Source: Nocardioides sp.
GTDB taxonomy: Bacteria > Actinomycetota > Actinomycetes > Propionibacteriales > Nocardioidaceae
DNA: 57,034 bases
Assembly (NCBI RefSeq): GCF_030149505.1
Contig: NZ_JASBRN010000081.1
Coordinates: 1 to 57,034, forward strand
Reading direction: 5' to 3'
Positions 17,989 through 25,496 of this stretch are shown piece after piece. The stretch's first letter is position 1; each line of letters opens with the position of its first letter. The notes below the pieces were generated by a model. That model worked only from the letters and a program-made list of their open reading frames with translations. It ran no database searches and had not been told where the DNA came from. A program made the position numbers and the translations under genes.

Positions 17989-20490
17989 TCAGACCACCAC
18001 GTTGACCAGCTTGGGCGCACGCACGATCACGGTGCGGACCGTCGCATCGCCGATGGCGCGCTGCACGTCGGGATCGGCCAGCGCGGCCTCGCGCAGGGCG
18101 TCCTCGGTGACGTCGGGCGCCACCTCCAGGCGGGCCTTGACCTTGCCCTTGACCTGCACGACGCAGGTGACGGTGTCCTCGACCAGCAGCGCCGGGTCGA
18201 CGGCCGGCCAGCCGGCGCGGGCCACCGTGCGGTCGTGGTCGGGGTTGTTGCCCAGCCGCTCCCACATCTCCTCGGCGACGTACGGCGCCACCAGCGACAG
18301 GAGGACGGCGACCGCCTCCACGGCCTCGCGCACCGCCGGGTCGGCGGGACCGCACCCGGAGTCGATGGCCCTGCGGGTGGCGTTGACCAGCTCCATCACC
18401 CGCGCGACGACGACGTTGAAGCGGTAGGACTCCACCAGCTCGGCCGCGTCGTGCACGGTCCGGGCGGTGACCCGGCGCAGCGCGACGTCACCGGTGTCGA
18501 AGGAGAGCCCGGGCTCGGAGGTGACGTCTCCCGACAGCCGCCAGGCGCGCTGCAGGAACTTCAGCGAGCCCTCGGGCGACATGTTCGCCCAGTCGATGTC
18601 GTCCTCGGGCGGGCCGGCGAAGACCAGCGTCAGGCGCACCGCGTCGACGCCGAAGGCGTCCAGCTGCTCGCCCAGGTTGACGCCGTTGCCCAGGGACTTG
18701 GACATCTTCTTGCCCTGGTTGATGACGAAGCCCTGGTTGAGCTGGGCCGACCACGGCTCGCGGAAGTCGACCAGGCCCATGTCGTTGAGGACCTTGGTGA
18801 AGAACCGTCCGTAGAGCAGGTGCAGGACCGCGTGCTCGACGCCGCCGACGTACAGGTTGGTCGGCATCCACGCGTTGACCTTGGCGCTGTCGAAGACGCG
18901 GTCGGTCTCGTGCGGGGAGCAGTAGCGGAACATGTACCAGCTGGAGTCCACGAAGGTGTCCATCGTGTCCCCGTCGCGGGTGGCCGGGCCGCCGCAGGTG
19001 GGACAGCTGGTGTTGACCCACTCGGTCGCCGCGGCCAGCGGCGAGGTGCCCTGCGGCTTCAGGTCGGCGCCGCGCAGCTCGGGCAGCAGCACCGGCAGCT
19101 GGTCCTCGGGCACCAGCACCTCGCCGTCCACCGGGCAGTGCACGACCGGGATCGGGGCGCCCCAGTAGCGCTGGCGGCTCAGCAGCCAGTCGCGCAGGCG
19201 GAAGTTCACCGCGCCCCGGCCGACCTTCATCTCCTCCAGGAAGTCGATGGCCGCCCGCTTGGCGTCGGCGACCGACAGCCCGTTGAGCGTCAGCGCCGAG
19301 GCGACCCCGGGTGCCGGTGAGTTGATGGCCGGGCCCTCCCCGGCGTACGCCTCCCCCTCGAAGCCCTCGGGGACCTCGGTGGTGCGCACGATCGGCAGCC
19401 CCATCGCGGTGGCGAACTCCCAGTCGCGCTGGTCGCCGCCGGGCACGCCCATGACCGCGCCGGTGCCGTAGTCGGCCAGGACGTAGTCGGTGGCCCACAC
19501 CGGGATCTGCTCGCCGGTGACCGGGTTGGTGGCGGTGACGCCCAGGTCGACCCCGGTCTTGGGTCGGTCGGTGGCCAGGCGCTCGATCTCGCTGGCCTTG
19601 CGGACCTCCTCGCGATAGGCCTCGAAGGCCGGGCGCTGCGCGTCGGTCACCAGCTCCTCGGCCAGCGCGGCGTCGACGGCCACGACCATGAAGGTGGTGC
19701 CGAAGATGGTGTCGGGACGCGTCGTGTAGACCGTGACCGGCTCCTCACGGCCCTGGATCGCGAAGTCGACGTGGGCACCCTCGGAGCGGCCGATCCAGTT
19801 GCGCTGCGCGGTGACGACGCGGTCGGGCCAGGTCCTCTCCAGCTCGTCCAGGCCGTCCAGCAGCTCCTGGGCGTAGTCGGTGATCTTGAAGTACCACTGG
19901 GTCAGCTCCTTCTTCGTCACCTCCGCCCCGCACCGCTCGCACGTGCCCTGCACGACCTGCTCGTTGGCCAGCACCGTCTGGTCCTGCGGGCACCAGTTGA
20001 CAGGGCTGTTCTTCCGGTAGGCCAGGCCGCGCTCGTAGAACTTCGCGAACAGCCACTGGGTCCAGCGGTAGTACTCCGGGTCGCTGGTGTTGAAGGTGCG
20101 CGTCCAGTCGAAGGACGCGGCGTACTTCTGGCAGGACTCGATGGACTTGGCGATGTTGGCCTTCGTGTACGTCGCCGGGTGCTCGTCGTTGCGGATCGCG
20201 GCGTTCTCGGCGGGCAGGCCGAAGGAGTCGAACCCCATGGGGTTGAGCACCTCGAAGCCGCGCTGCCACCAGTAGCGCGCCACGACGTCGTGCAGGGCGA
20301 AGACCTCCGCGTGGCCCATGTGCAGGTCGCCGGAGGGGTAGGGGAACATCGTGAGCGCGTACTTCTTCTCGCGCGGGGAGTCGTCGTCGGCGCGGAAGGG
20401 CTGCAGCCGGTCCCAGACCGGGCGCCACTTCTCCTCGACGGCCGTGACGTCGTACGTCGTCGGGTCCTGCTCCTGCTGGTGCTCGCTCAT
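17989..20490 (-). CDS. leuS: leucyl-tRNA synthetase
   Basis: 833 aa class Ia synthetase. HIGH-type motif HMGH at 57-60 ([15 protein letters not shown]), editing domain with [11 protein letters not shown], a zinc-like Cys set CERCGAEV, and KMSKS motif [13 protein letters not shown]. Charges tRNA-Leu and hydrolyses mischarged products. ATG 20490 (MSEHQQEQ) is preferred; the longer reading would run into the leader terminator. The 5' leader holds a Leu-codon leader peptide and terminator (20553-20636), so expression probably falls when charged tRNA-Leu is plentiful. Confidence 0.96.
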   Translation of the reverse strand: MSEHQQEQDPTTYDVTAVEEKWRPVWDRLQPFRADDDSPREKKYALTMFPYPSGDLHMGHAEVFALHDVVARYWWQRGFEVLNPMGFDSFGLPAENAAIRNDEHPATYTKANIAKSIESCQKYAASFDWTRTFNTSDPEYYRWTQWLFAKFYERGLAYRKNSPVNWCPQDQTVLANEQVVQGTCERCGAEVTKKELTQWYFKITDYAQELLDGLDELERTWPDRVVTAQRNWIGRSEGAHVDFAIQGREEPVTVYTTRPDTIFGTTFMVVAVDAALAEELVTDAQRPAFEAYREEVRKASEIERLATDRPKTGVDLGVTATNPVTGEQIPVWATDYVLADYGTGAVMGVPGGDQRDWEFATAMGLPIVRTTEVPEGFEGEAYAGEGPAINSPAPGVASALTLNGLSVADAKRAAIDFLEEMKVGRGAVNFRLRDWLLSRQRYWGAPIPVVHCPVDGEVLVPEDQLPVLLPELRGADLKPQGTSPLAAATEWVNTSCPTCGGPATRDGDTMDTFVDSSWYMFRYCSPHETDRVFDSAKVNAWMPTNLYVGGVEHAVLHLLYGRFFTKVLNDMGLVDFREPWSAQLNQGFVINQGKKMSKSLGNGVNLGEQLDAFGVDAVRLTLVFAGPPEDDIDWANMSPEGSLKFLQRAWRLSGDVTSEPGLSFDTGDVALRRVTARTVHDAAELVESYRFNVVVARVMELVNATRRAIDSGCGPADPAVREAVEAVAVLLSLVAPYVAEEMWERLGNNPDHDRTVARAGWPAVDPALLVEDTVTCVVQVKGKVKARLEVAPDVTEDALREAALADPDVQRAIGDATVRTVIVRAPKLVNVVV

Positions 20491-20552
20491 CACTGTCTCT
20501 CTCGCGTCTGGCTCACGTCGGTGGACCTGGCTCGTGGTCTGGCTCCGGGCAC

Positions 20553-20578
20553 AAAAAAACCCCTCGGGCACGAGGGGC
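20553..20578 (-). terminator. leuS leader terminator (attenuator)
   Basis: Minus strand: CCCCTCG-tgcc-CGAGGGG followed by seven T. A textbook intrinsic terminator located between the leader peptide and leuS, 63 nt before the leuS start. It may additionally end transcripts of the upstream oxidoreductase gene. Confidence 0.85.
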
Positions 20579-20611
20579 AGCCGCGGCGGCGTGGTGCTGG
20601 CCGTCGCGGCT
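20579..20611 (-). promoter_or_regulatory. leader hairpin overlapping the leader-peptide stop codon
   Basis: AGCCGCG-a-CGGC ... GCCG-c-CGCGGCT, a 7+4-bp stem that begins within the leader stop codon TAG and ends just before the terminator stem. Position of the ribosome on the leader ORF would decide whether it forms, as in classical attenuators. The true antiterminator pairing is not certain. Confidence 0.55.
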
Positions 20612-20636
20612 AGGTAAGGAGCAGGTCCTGGCGCAC
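20610..20636 (-). CDS. leucine leader peptide of the leuS attenuator
   Basis: Eight codons: GTG CGC CAG GAC CTG CTC CTT ACC then TAG, giving MRQDLLLT with three consecutive Leu codons, all different. The GTG is seven bases after a TAGCAT -10 hexamer, so the leader would be translated from a leaderless start. Followed at once by a hairpin and a U-tract terminator. Known attenuators of amino-acid genes have this arrangement; assignment here is inference from position and codon content. Confidence 0.7.
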   Translation of the reverse strand: MRQDLLLT

Positions 20637-20643
20637 GGGGTCG

Positions 20644-20672
20644 ATGCTACTCGCCCCCGGCGCGCCCGTCAC
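20644..20672 (-). promoter_or_regulatory. leuS promoter
   Basis: Minus strand GTGACG (-35, 20667-20672), 17-bp spacer, TAGCAT (-10, 20644-20649), then seven bases to the leader-peptide GTG. The -35 overlaps the stop codon of the upstream oxidoreductase gene. Confidence 0.6.
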
Positions 20673-21568
20673 AGCGAGCCGACCAGGGCGGCCACCTCCT
20701 CGACCTGGCGCACGTCGGAGCCGGTGGGGATCAGCTGGACCTCGTCGGCGCCGGCGGCAGCCATCCGCAGCAGCACCTCGCGCAGCCCGGCCAGCGTGCC
20801 GGCGTACCCGGTCGTCGGGGCCATCGCGTCGACGAGGTCGGCGGGGATCCAGTTCATGTAGTGGCGCAGGTGGCGGTGGACCTGGGCCCGCGCCGACCCG
20901 TCGCCGTCGTCGAGGGCGAACCAGAACGACGTGGCCAGGTGCGGTGCGGGCTTCCCGGCCTCGGCCCAGGCGGTGCGGGCGGTGTGGAAGAGGGCCGCGA
21001 CGCCGGCGGGGTCGAGGTCGAGGGTGACGCCGGCCAGGCCCTGGGCCCACGCGGCGGCGTGCCGGACGGTGCGCGGTCCCATGGTGCCGACGTGCACGGG
21101 CGGACCGCCGGCCTGCAGCGGCGGCGGCCCGACCGGCAAGGTCGCGCCGGTGACGTCCTCCCCCGCCCAGACCCGACGCATCACCGCGACCCGATCAGCC
21201 ATCTGCTGCATGGTCTGGGTCGCCGGGTCGGCCCCCGCCGCGCGGTAGTCCTCCTCGCGTCCCCCGACGCCGACCCCGACGGTCAACCGACCGCCGCTGA
21301 GCCGGTCGGCGGTCGCGAGCGCCTTGGCGAGGGTGACCGGGTCGTGCAGCTGCGGCACCAGGACGGTGGTGACGATCGGGACCCGCGAGGTCCAGGCCGC
21401 GACCGCGCCGAGCAGCGTGAGCGAGTGCGGGTTGGCGAAGGCCATCCGCTCCCCGAAGCAGAGGCTGGAGAACGGCCCCTCGTCGATGGTGCGCGCCCAG
21501 CGCTCGAGGGTGTCCGGTGCGTCCCAGAGGTCCGGCTCCATCACGGGGAGCGTCATGCCCAGCTGCAT
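20669..21568 (-). CDS. LLM class F420-dependent oxidoreductase
   Basis: 299 aa luciferase-like TIM barrel. LGMTLPVMEPD at the N-terminus, the SLTLLGAVAAWTSRVPIVTTVLV strand block, DRLSGGRLTVGVGVGGREEDY and GPRTVRHAAAWAQGLAG are typical of F420-dependent LLM enzymes; specificity is unknown. ATG 21568 is used; the longer frame extends into a repeat element and has no ribosome site. CAGCAT six bases upstream is a weak leaderless -10. Confidence 0.87.
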   Translation of the reverse strand: MQLGMTLPVMEPDLWDAPDTLERWARTIDEGPFSSLCFGERMAFANPHSLTLLGAVAAWTSRVPIVTTVLVPQLHDPVTLAKALATADRLSGGRLTVGVGVGGREEDYRAAGADPATQTMQQMADRVAVMRRVWAGEDVTGATLPVGPPPLQAGGPPVHVGTMGPRTVRHAAAWAQGLAGVTLDLDPAGVAALFHTARTAWAEAGKPAPHLATSFWFALDDGDGSARAQVHRHLRHYMNWIPADLVDAMAPTTGYAGTLAGLREVLLRMAAAGADEVQLIPTGSDVRQVEEVAALVGSL

Positions 21569-21616
21569 GGCCGGATGCTGCCACAGCAACAGCGCTCGTC
21601 CGCGCGGACGACTGAT

Positions 21617-21737
21617 GGTCGAGCAGGCGAGCGCCAGCGAGCCGTCGTCGAGACCGCAGCAGCGGACTGTGGTCGCCGCCCACAGGCAGCTCACCCGGTC
21701 TCGACGACGCCCTCGCTAGCGCTCGGGCTGCTCGACC
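21617..21737. repeat. inverted pair of Nocardioides-type REP elements
   Basis: One copy at 21617-21655 (GGTCGAGCAGGCGAGCGCCA then GCGAGCCGTCGTCGAGACC) and an inverted copy at 21697-21737, separated by 41 nt. The second copy runs into the 3' end of the MFS gene and encodes its last residues (VEQPER-stop). Related shorter TTGAGGAGG versions occur at 30963-31044. Likely a BIME-like dispersed palindromic repeat; it may also act as a terminator. Confidence 0.7.
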
Positions 21738-23083
21738 AACGGGTCGGGGACCGGTCGGCGCAGCAGCGGGGCGAGGACCAGGAGGGCGAGCAGCGGGAGG
21801 GCGGCGAGGACGACCAGGGCCGTGCCCATGCCGACGGTGTCGCCGAGGCCGCCGACGACCGCGGAGCCGACCGAGCCGCCGGTGAGGAACACCAGCGTCG
21901 CGATGCCGAGCGCGACCCCGCGGACCTCGGCGGGCACGGCCTGGCCGACGGCAGCCGACAGGGCCGGCTGGCCGAGCAGGAAGGCGAAGGTGACCACGAC
22001 GACCGCGGCGGCGATGACCGCGACCTGGGAGGTGCCGACGCCGACCGCGGAGAGCGCGAGCGCGAAGGAGGCGCTGCCGGCGCTGATCGCCAGCGAGCGC
22101 GAGGGTCCGATCCGGCTCAGGAGCGGGCCCGTGACCCGCGGCACCACCAGCGCGACCAGGGCGCTGGGCACCAGCAGCATCCCGACCTGCCACGGCTCCC
22201 ACCCGTCGGCCACCAGCACCGCAGGCACGGCGATGAGCAGCCCGAACCACGCGGCCGGGACCGCCGCGGCCGCGGTCGCGCTGCGCACGACGGCCGGGTC
22301 GGTGACGACCACGAGCGGGAGGAACCCCTCCGGTCGGCGGCGCACCCGCCGGGCCGTGACGGGGGCGCCCAGCACCAGCAGCACCGCACCGACCAGGGCG
22401 ACGACGAGGCCGGTCGAGGGCGACTGCACCAGCAGCACCAGCCCGGCGGCCGTGAGCCCGACCAGCACCGCACCCGGGACGTCGAGGTCGGCGCCGCTGC
22501 CGGTGGCGCCCAGGGCGTGCCAGAGCAGCGGCAGCACCAGCAGCCCGAGTGCCGGCAGTGCGAGGACGGCCCGCCAGCCGAAGGCGGCCTCGATCGCCCC
22601 GCCCATGAGCGGGCCCAGGCTGGCGACCACCGCCGACCAGCCCGCGAGCCGACCCAGCGCGAGGTTGCGGACGGCGCCGTCGTACCGCGCGCTGAGGGCG
22701 GCGACGCCGAGCACGGGCACGGCGGCCGCACCGGCTCCCTGGAGCAGGCGGGCGAGCAGGAGGAGGGGGTACGTCGGCGCCAGGGCCGCCGCGACGGCGC
22801 CGCCGGCCATCAACGCGACGCCGACGAGCAGCGGGGTGCGCACCCCGACCAGGTCGGAGATCCGGCCGTGCACGGCGGTGGTGACGGCGAGCAGCAGCGC
22901 GTAGAGGCTGATCACCCACGCGGCCTGGCCGACCGAGACGTCGAACTCGGCCGCCACGTCGGACAGCACGATCGCCGCGGAGGCCGAGCCGGAGGCGGAC
23001 AGGCCGAAGAGGAGACCGAGGACGGTGCTCACCCGACGGGAGTCGTCGCGCTGCTGGTCCGAGGTCACGACCGGGCACAACAC
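21716..23083 (-). CDS. major facilitator superfamily transporter (DHA2-like)
   Basis: 455 aa, strongly hydrophobic with about 12-14 TM helices. Motif A-like GRISDLVGVRTPLLVG after TM2 and the LLLLARLLQGAGAAAVPVLGVA block after TM3-4 match drug:H+ antiporters of the DHA2 type. Substrate unknown. Start is GTG 23083; GTG 23068 (VTSDQQRDD) is equally possible. The C-terminus is contributed by a REP element, so the last residues are not conserved protein sequence. Confidence 0.88.
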   Translation of the reverse strand: MLCPVVTSDQQRDDSRRVSTVLGLLFGLSASGSASAAIVLSDVAAEFDVSVGQAAWVISLYALLLAVTTAVHGRISDLVGVRTPLLVGVALMAGGAVAAALAPTYPLLLLARLLQGAGAAAVPVLGVAALSARYDGAVRNLALGRLAGWSAVVASLGPLMGGAIEAAFGWRAVLALPALGLLVLPLLWHALGATGSGADLDVPGAVLVGLTAAGLVLLVQSPSTGLVVALVGAVLLVLGAPVTARRVRRRPEGFLPLVVVTDPAVVRSATAAAAVPAAWFGLLIAVPAVLVADGWEPWQVGMLLVPSALVALVVPRVTGPLLSRIGPSRSLAISAGSASFALALSAVGVGTSQVAVIAAAVVVVTFAFLLGQPALSAAVGQAVPAEVRGVALGIATLVFLTGGSVGSAVVGGLGDTVGMGTALVVLAALPLLALLVLAPLLRRPVPDPLVEQPER

Positions 23084-23127
23084 CGGGGCGCGGCGGCTGA
23101 TTCCGCCGGCCGATGGAACGTGCCCGC

Positions 23128-23928
23128 TCAGCCGCGGAAGGCGGGCTTCTCCTTGGCCAGGAACGCCCGGACGCCCTCGGCGAAGTCGGGTCCGGTGTAG
23201 ACCTCGCGGAGCATCTCGGCGTCAGCGGCGGGCGAGACCTCGAGCCGGCGGGCGCGGTCGAGCAGCTGGCCCTTGGTCGCCCGGATGGTGACCGGGCTGG
23301 CGGCGGCGAGGCCCTCGAGCAGCCGGGCGAGCTCGGCGTCGAGCTCCTCGGCGTCCGGGGCCACCGTCATCACCGCACCGACGGCGTGGGCGCGCGGGGC
23401 GTCGACCAGCCGGGAGGCGAGCAGCATCTCCCGGGTCAGCGACTCCCCGAAGACGCTCGCACAGCGGTAGACGATCGAGCCGGCCAGCGCGTTGCCGAGG
23501 GTGCGGGCGATCGGGTAGCCGAACCGGGAGCCGGCCGTGGCCAGGCGCAGGTCGCAGTGGGTGGCCACGGCCAGGCCTCCGCCCACACAGACCCCGTCGA
23601 CCACCGCGACCGTCACCTGCGGCAGGGCGAAGAGCGCCTCGAGCAGCTCGCGGATCCAGTCCTCGTAGGCCACGGGCTCCTGCTCCAGGAAGTCGGAGAT
23701 CTCGTTGCCGGCGGCGAAGGCCCGGCCACCGGCCCCGCGCAGCACGAGCACCCGGGTGTCGGGGTCGGTGGCGAGCTCCTCGCAGAGCGCGCGCATCGCG
23801 GCGTACATCTCGCGGGTGAAGGCGTTGTGGCGGTGCGGCCGGTCGAAGGTCACGGTCACGACGCCGGGCGCCCGCTCGATCCGGAGGTCGCGGGTCGCGG
23901 GGTCCTGGGTGGCGGGGTCCTGGCTCAC
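23128..23928 (-). CDS. enoyl-CoA hydratase/isomerase family protein
   Basis: 266 aa crotonase fold: FDRPHRHNAFTREMY, GAGGRAFAAGNEISDF (oxyanion-hole strand) and VVDGVCVGGGLAVATHCDLRLA. The GGG/oxyanion residues are present; the usual catalytic Glu pair is not obvious (LGNALAGSIV replaces the E-containing loop), so it may not be a classical hydratase. GTG 23928 overlaps the rhomboid stop by 4 nt (GTGA), so the two are coupled. The N-terminus has a short duplicated QDPAT. Confidence 0.85.
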   Translation of the reverse strand: MSQDPATQDPATRDLRIERAPGVVTVTFDRPHRHNAFTREMYAAMRALCEELATDPDTRVLVLRGAGGRAFAAGNEISDFLEQEPVAYEDWIRELLEALFALPQVTVAVVDGVCVGGGLAVATHCDLRLATAGSRFGYPIARTLGNALAGSIVYRCASVFGESLTREMLLASRLVDAPRAHAVGAVMTVAPDAEELDAELARLLEGLAAASPVTIRATKGQLLDRARRLEVSPAADAEMLREVYTGPDFAEGVRAFLAKEKPAFRG

Positions 23929-24551
23929 GCGCGCCGACGGTACGGCGTCGGGGCAGCCTCGCGGGTCTCGTCCCGGCTCGCGAACCGCCGCGCCGCGACG
24001 AGCCCGCCGACCGCCCCGAAGAGGTGCCCCTGCCAGGAGATCCCGGGCTGTCCGGGCAGCACGCCCCACAGGATGCCGCCGTAGGCGAGGAAGAGCAGGG
24101 CCCCCAGCAGCACCTGGCCCAGGCTCTGGGCGAACCAGCCGCGCAGCACCAGGAAGACCAGCCAGCCGAAGACCAGCCCCGACGCCCCGACGTGCACGGT
24201 GTCCGAGGGCGCGACCAGCCAGGTCCCGATGCCGGCCACGAGCCAGATGACGGCCGTCACGGCGAGCCCGCGGCCGATGTTGCCCAGCAGGGTCAGGAAC
24301 ATCAGCAGCAGCACGAGCGGGGTGTTGGCCTCCAGGTGCCCCCAGCCGCCGTGCAGCAGCGGCGCGAGGAGCACGCCGAGGAGCCCCTCGGAGCTGCGCG
24401 GGCGGATGCCGTCGTCGTCGAGCACCGCGGGTGTCCACTGGTCCCAGGCCTCGAGGACCCACAGGAGTGCGGTGAACCCGAGGGTCAGCGCCGCGGCCGT
24501 CGGCCACGTGCGCGGTCGGCTACCGGTGCGGGTGGAGGAGGCGGGTGCCAT
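23925..24551 (-). CDS. rhomboid family intramembrane serine protease
   Basis: 208 aa, six TM helices. Rhomboid core: LLHGGWGHLEANT (H67/H72 and N76), VGASGLVFGW with catalytic Ser 124 in GxSG, and WQGHLFGAVGG with catalytic His 176. It cleaves membrane proteins within the bilayer; the substrate is unknown. ATG 24551 lies seven bases after a TACGCT hexamer. First gene of a two-gene unit with the crotonase-like protein. Confidence 0.9.
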   Translation of the reverse strand: MAPASSTRTGSRPRTWPTAAALTLGFTALLWVLEAWDQWTPAVLDDDGIRPRSSEGLLGVLLAPLLHGGWGHLEANTPLVLLLMFLTLLGNIGRGLAVTAVIWLVAGIGTWLVAPSDTVHVGASGLVFGWLVFLVLRGWFAQSLGQVLLGALLFLAYGGILWGVLPGQPGISWQGHLFGAVGGLVAARRFASRDETREAAPTPYRRRA

Positions 24552-24558
24552 GCCCCCG

Positions 24559-24564
24559 AGCGTA
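24559..24564 (-). promoter_or_regulatory. -10 element of the rhomboid gene
   Basis: TACGCT on the minus strand, seven bases before ATG 24551. Confidence 0.45.
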
Positions 24565-24616
24565 CGGGCCGCGACACGGGACCGAGCGAGTGATCGGTCC
24601 GGGATCGCCGCTCCCC

Positions 24617-24622
24617 TACGAT
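24617..24622 (+). promoter_or_regulatory. -10 element of the SDR gene
   Basis: TACGAT, six bases before ATG 24629; predicts a leaderless mRNA. Confidence 0.5.
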
Positions 24623-24628
24623 GCCCGC

Positions 24629-25402
24629 ATGAGCACTCCGAGCACCGTGCCCGACATGTTCCGCCTCGACGGGAAGGTCGCGATCGTCACCGGCGCCTCC
24701 AGCGGCCTGGGCGTCGCCTTCGCCCAGGGCCTGGCCGAGGCCGGCGCCGACGTCGTGCTCGGCGCCCGCCGGGTCGACCGGCTCGCCGACACCGCGAAGC
24801 TGGTCGAGGCGGCCGGCCGCAAGGCCCTGTGCGTGGCGACCGACGTGGCGAGGCCGGAGGACTGCACGAACATCGTGGCGCTGGCGATGGAGGAGTTCGG
24901 CCACGTCGACGTGCTGGTCAACAACGCCGGCATCGGCACCGCCGTCCCGGCCACCCGCGAGAGCGTCGAGCAGTTCACGAACGTCATCGACGTCAACCTC
25001 AACGGCTGCTACTGGATGGCCCAGGCCTGCGGCCGCGTCATGGGTGAGGGCTCGAGCATCATCAACATCTCCTCGGTCCTCGGCATCACCACCGCGGGCC
25101 TCCCCCAGGCGGCGTACGCCGCGTCCAAGGCCGGCCTCAACGGGCTGACCCGCGACCTGGCGCAGCAGTGGACCGGACGCAAGGGCATCCGGGTCAACTC
25201 CATCGCCCCGGGCTTCTTCGCCTCCGAGATGACCGAGCAGTACCCGCCCGGCTACCTGGAGTCCCAGCAGGGGCGCATCCCCGCCGGCCGCAAGGGCGAC
25301 CCGCGCGAGCTGGCCGCCGCCGTGGTCTTCCTCGCCAGCCCGGCGGGCGGGTACGTCACGGGGCAGACCCTCGCCGTCGACGGCGGCATGACGATCACCT
25401 GA
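24629..25402 (+). CDS. short-chain dehydrogenase/reductase (classical SDR)
   Basis: 257 aa. VAIVTGASSGLGVAFA (TGxxxGxG), LVNNAGIG (NNAG), IINISSVLG (catalytic Ser), YAASKAG (YxxxK) and the C-terminal VTGQTLAVDGGMTIT are all present, so an active NAD(P)-dependent oxidoreductase of the FabG-like type. Substrate unknown. ARR after the second beta strand suggests NADPH preference. Monocistronic, with its own leaderless promoter and a strong terminator. Confidence 0.92.
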   Translation: MSTPSTVPDMFRLDGKVAIVTGASSGLGVAFAQGLAEAGADVVLGARRVDRLADTAKLVEAAGRKALCVATDVARPEDCTNIVALAMEEFGHVDVLVNNAGIGTAVPATRESVEQFTNVIDVNLNGCYWMAQACGRVMGEGSSIINISSVLGITTAGLPQAAYAASKAGLNGLTRDLAQQWTGRKGIRVNSIAPGFFASEMTEQYPPGYLESQQGRIPAGRKGDPRELAAAVVFLASPAGGYVTGQTLAVDGGMTIT

Positions 25403-25428
25403 CCACCCGGTCGCGTACGCCGCACGCA

Positions 25429-25465
25429 CCGCGCCCCCGGGACCTGGCCGGTCCCGGGGGCGCGG
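25429..25465. terminator. perfect 16-bp hairpin between SDR and phoX
   Basis: CCGCGCCCCCGGGACC-tggcc-GGTCCCGGGGGCGCGG: 16-bp perfect stem, 5-nt loop, between the convergent SDR and PhoX genes. No U-tract, as usual in high-GC actinobacteria. Confidence 0.8.
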
Positions 25466-25496
25466 TGTCGTGCTGGGGCGGGGCGGGTGCCTGCGC

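Noticed and set aside
20491..20668. T-box riboswitch before leuS
   Set aside because: No TGGNACC-like T-box sequence or Stem I pattern; the leader peptide with three Leu codons and the following terminator explain the region better.
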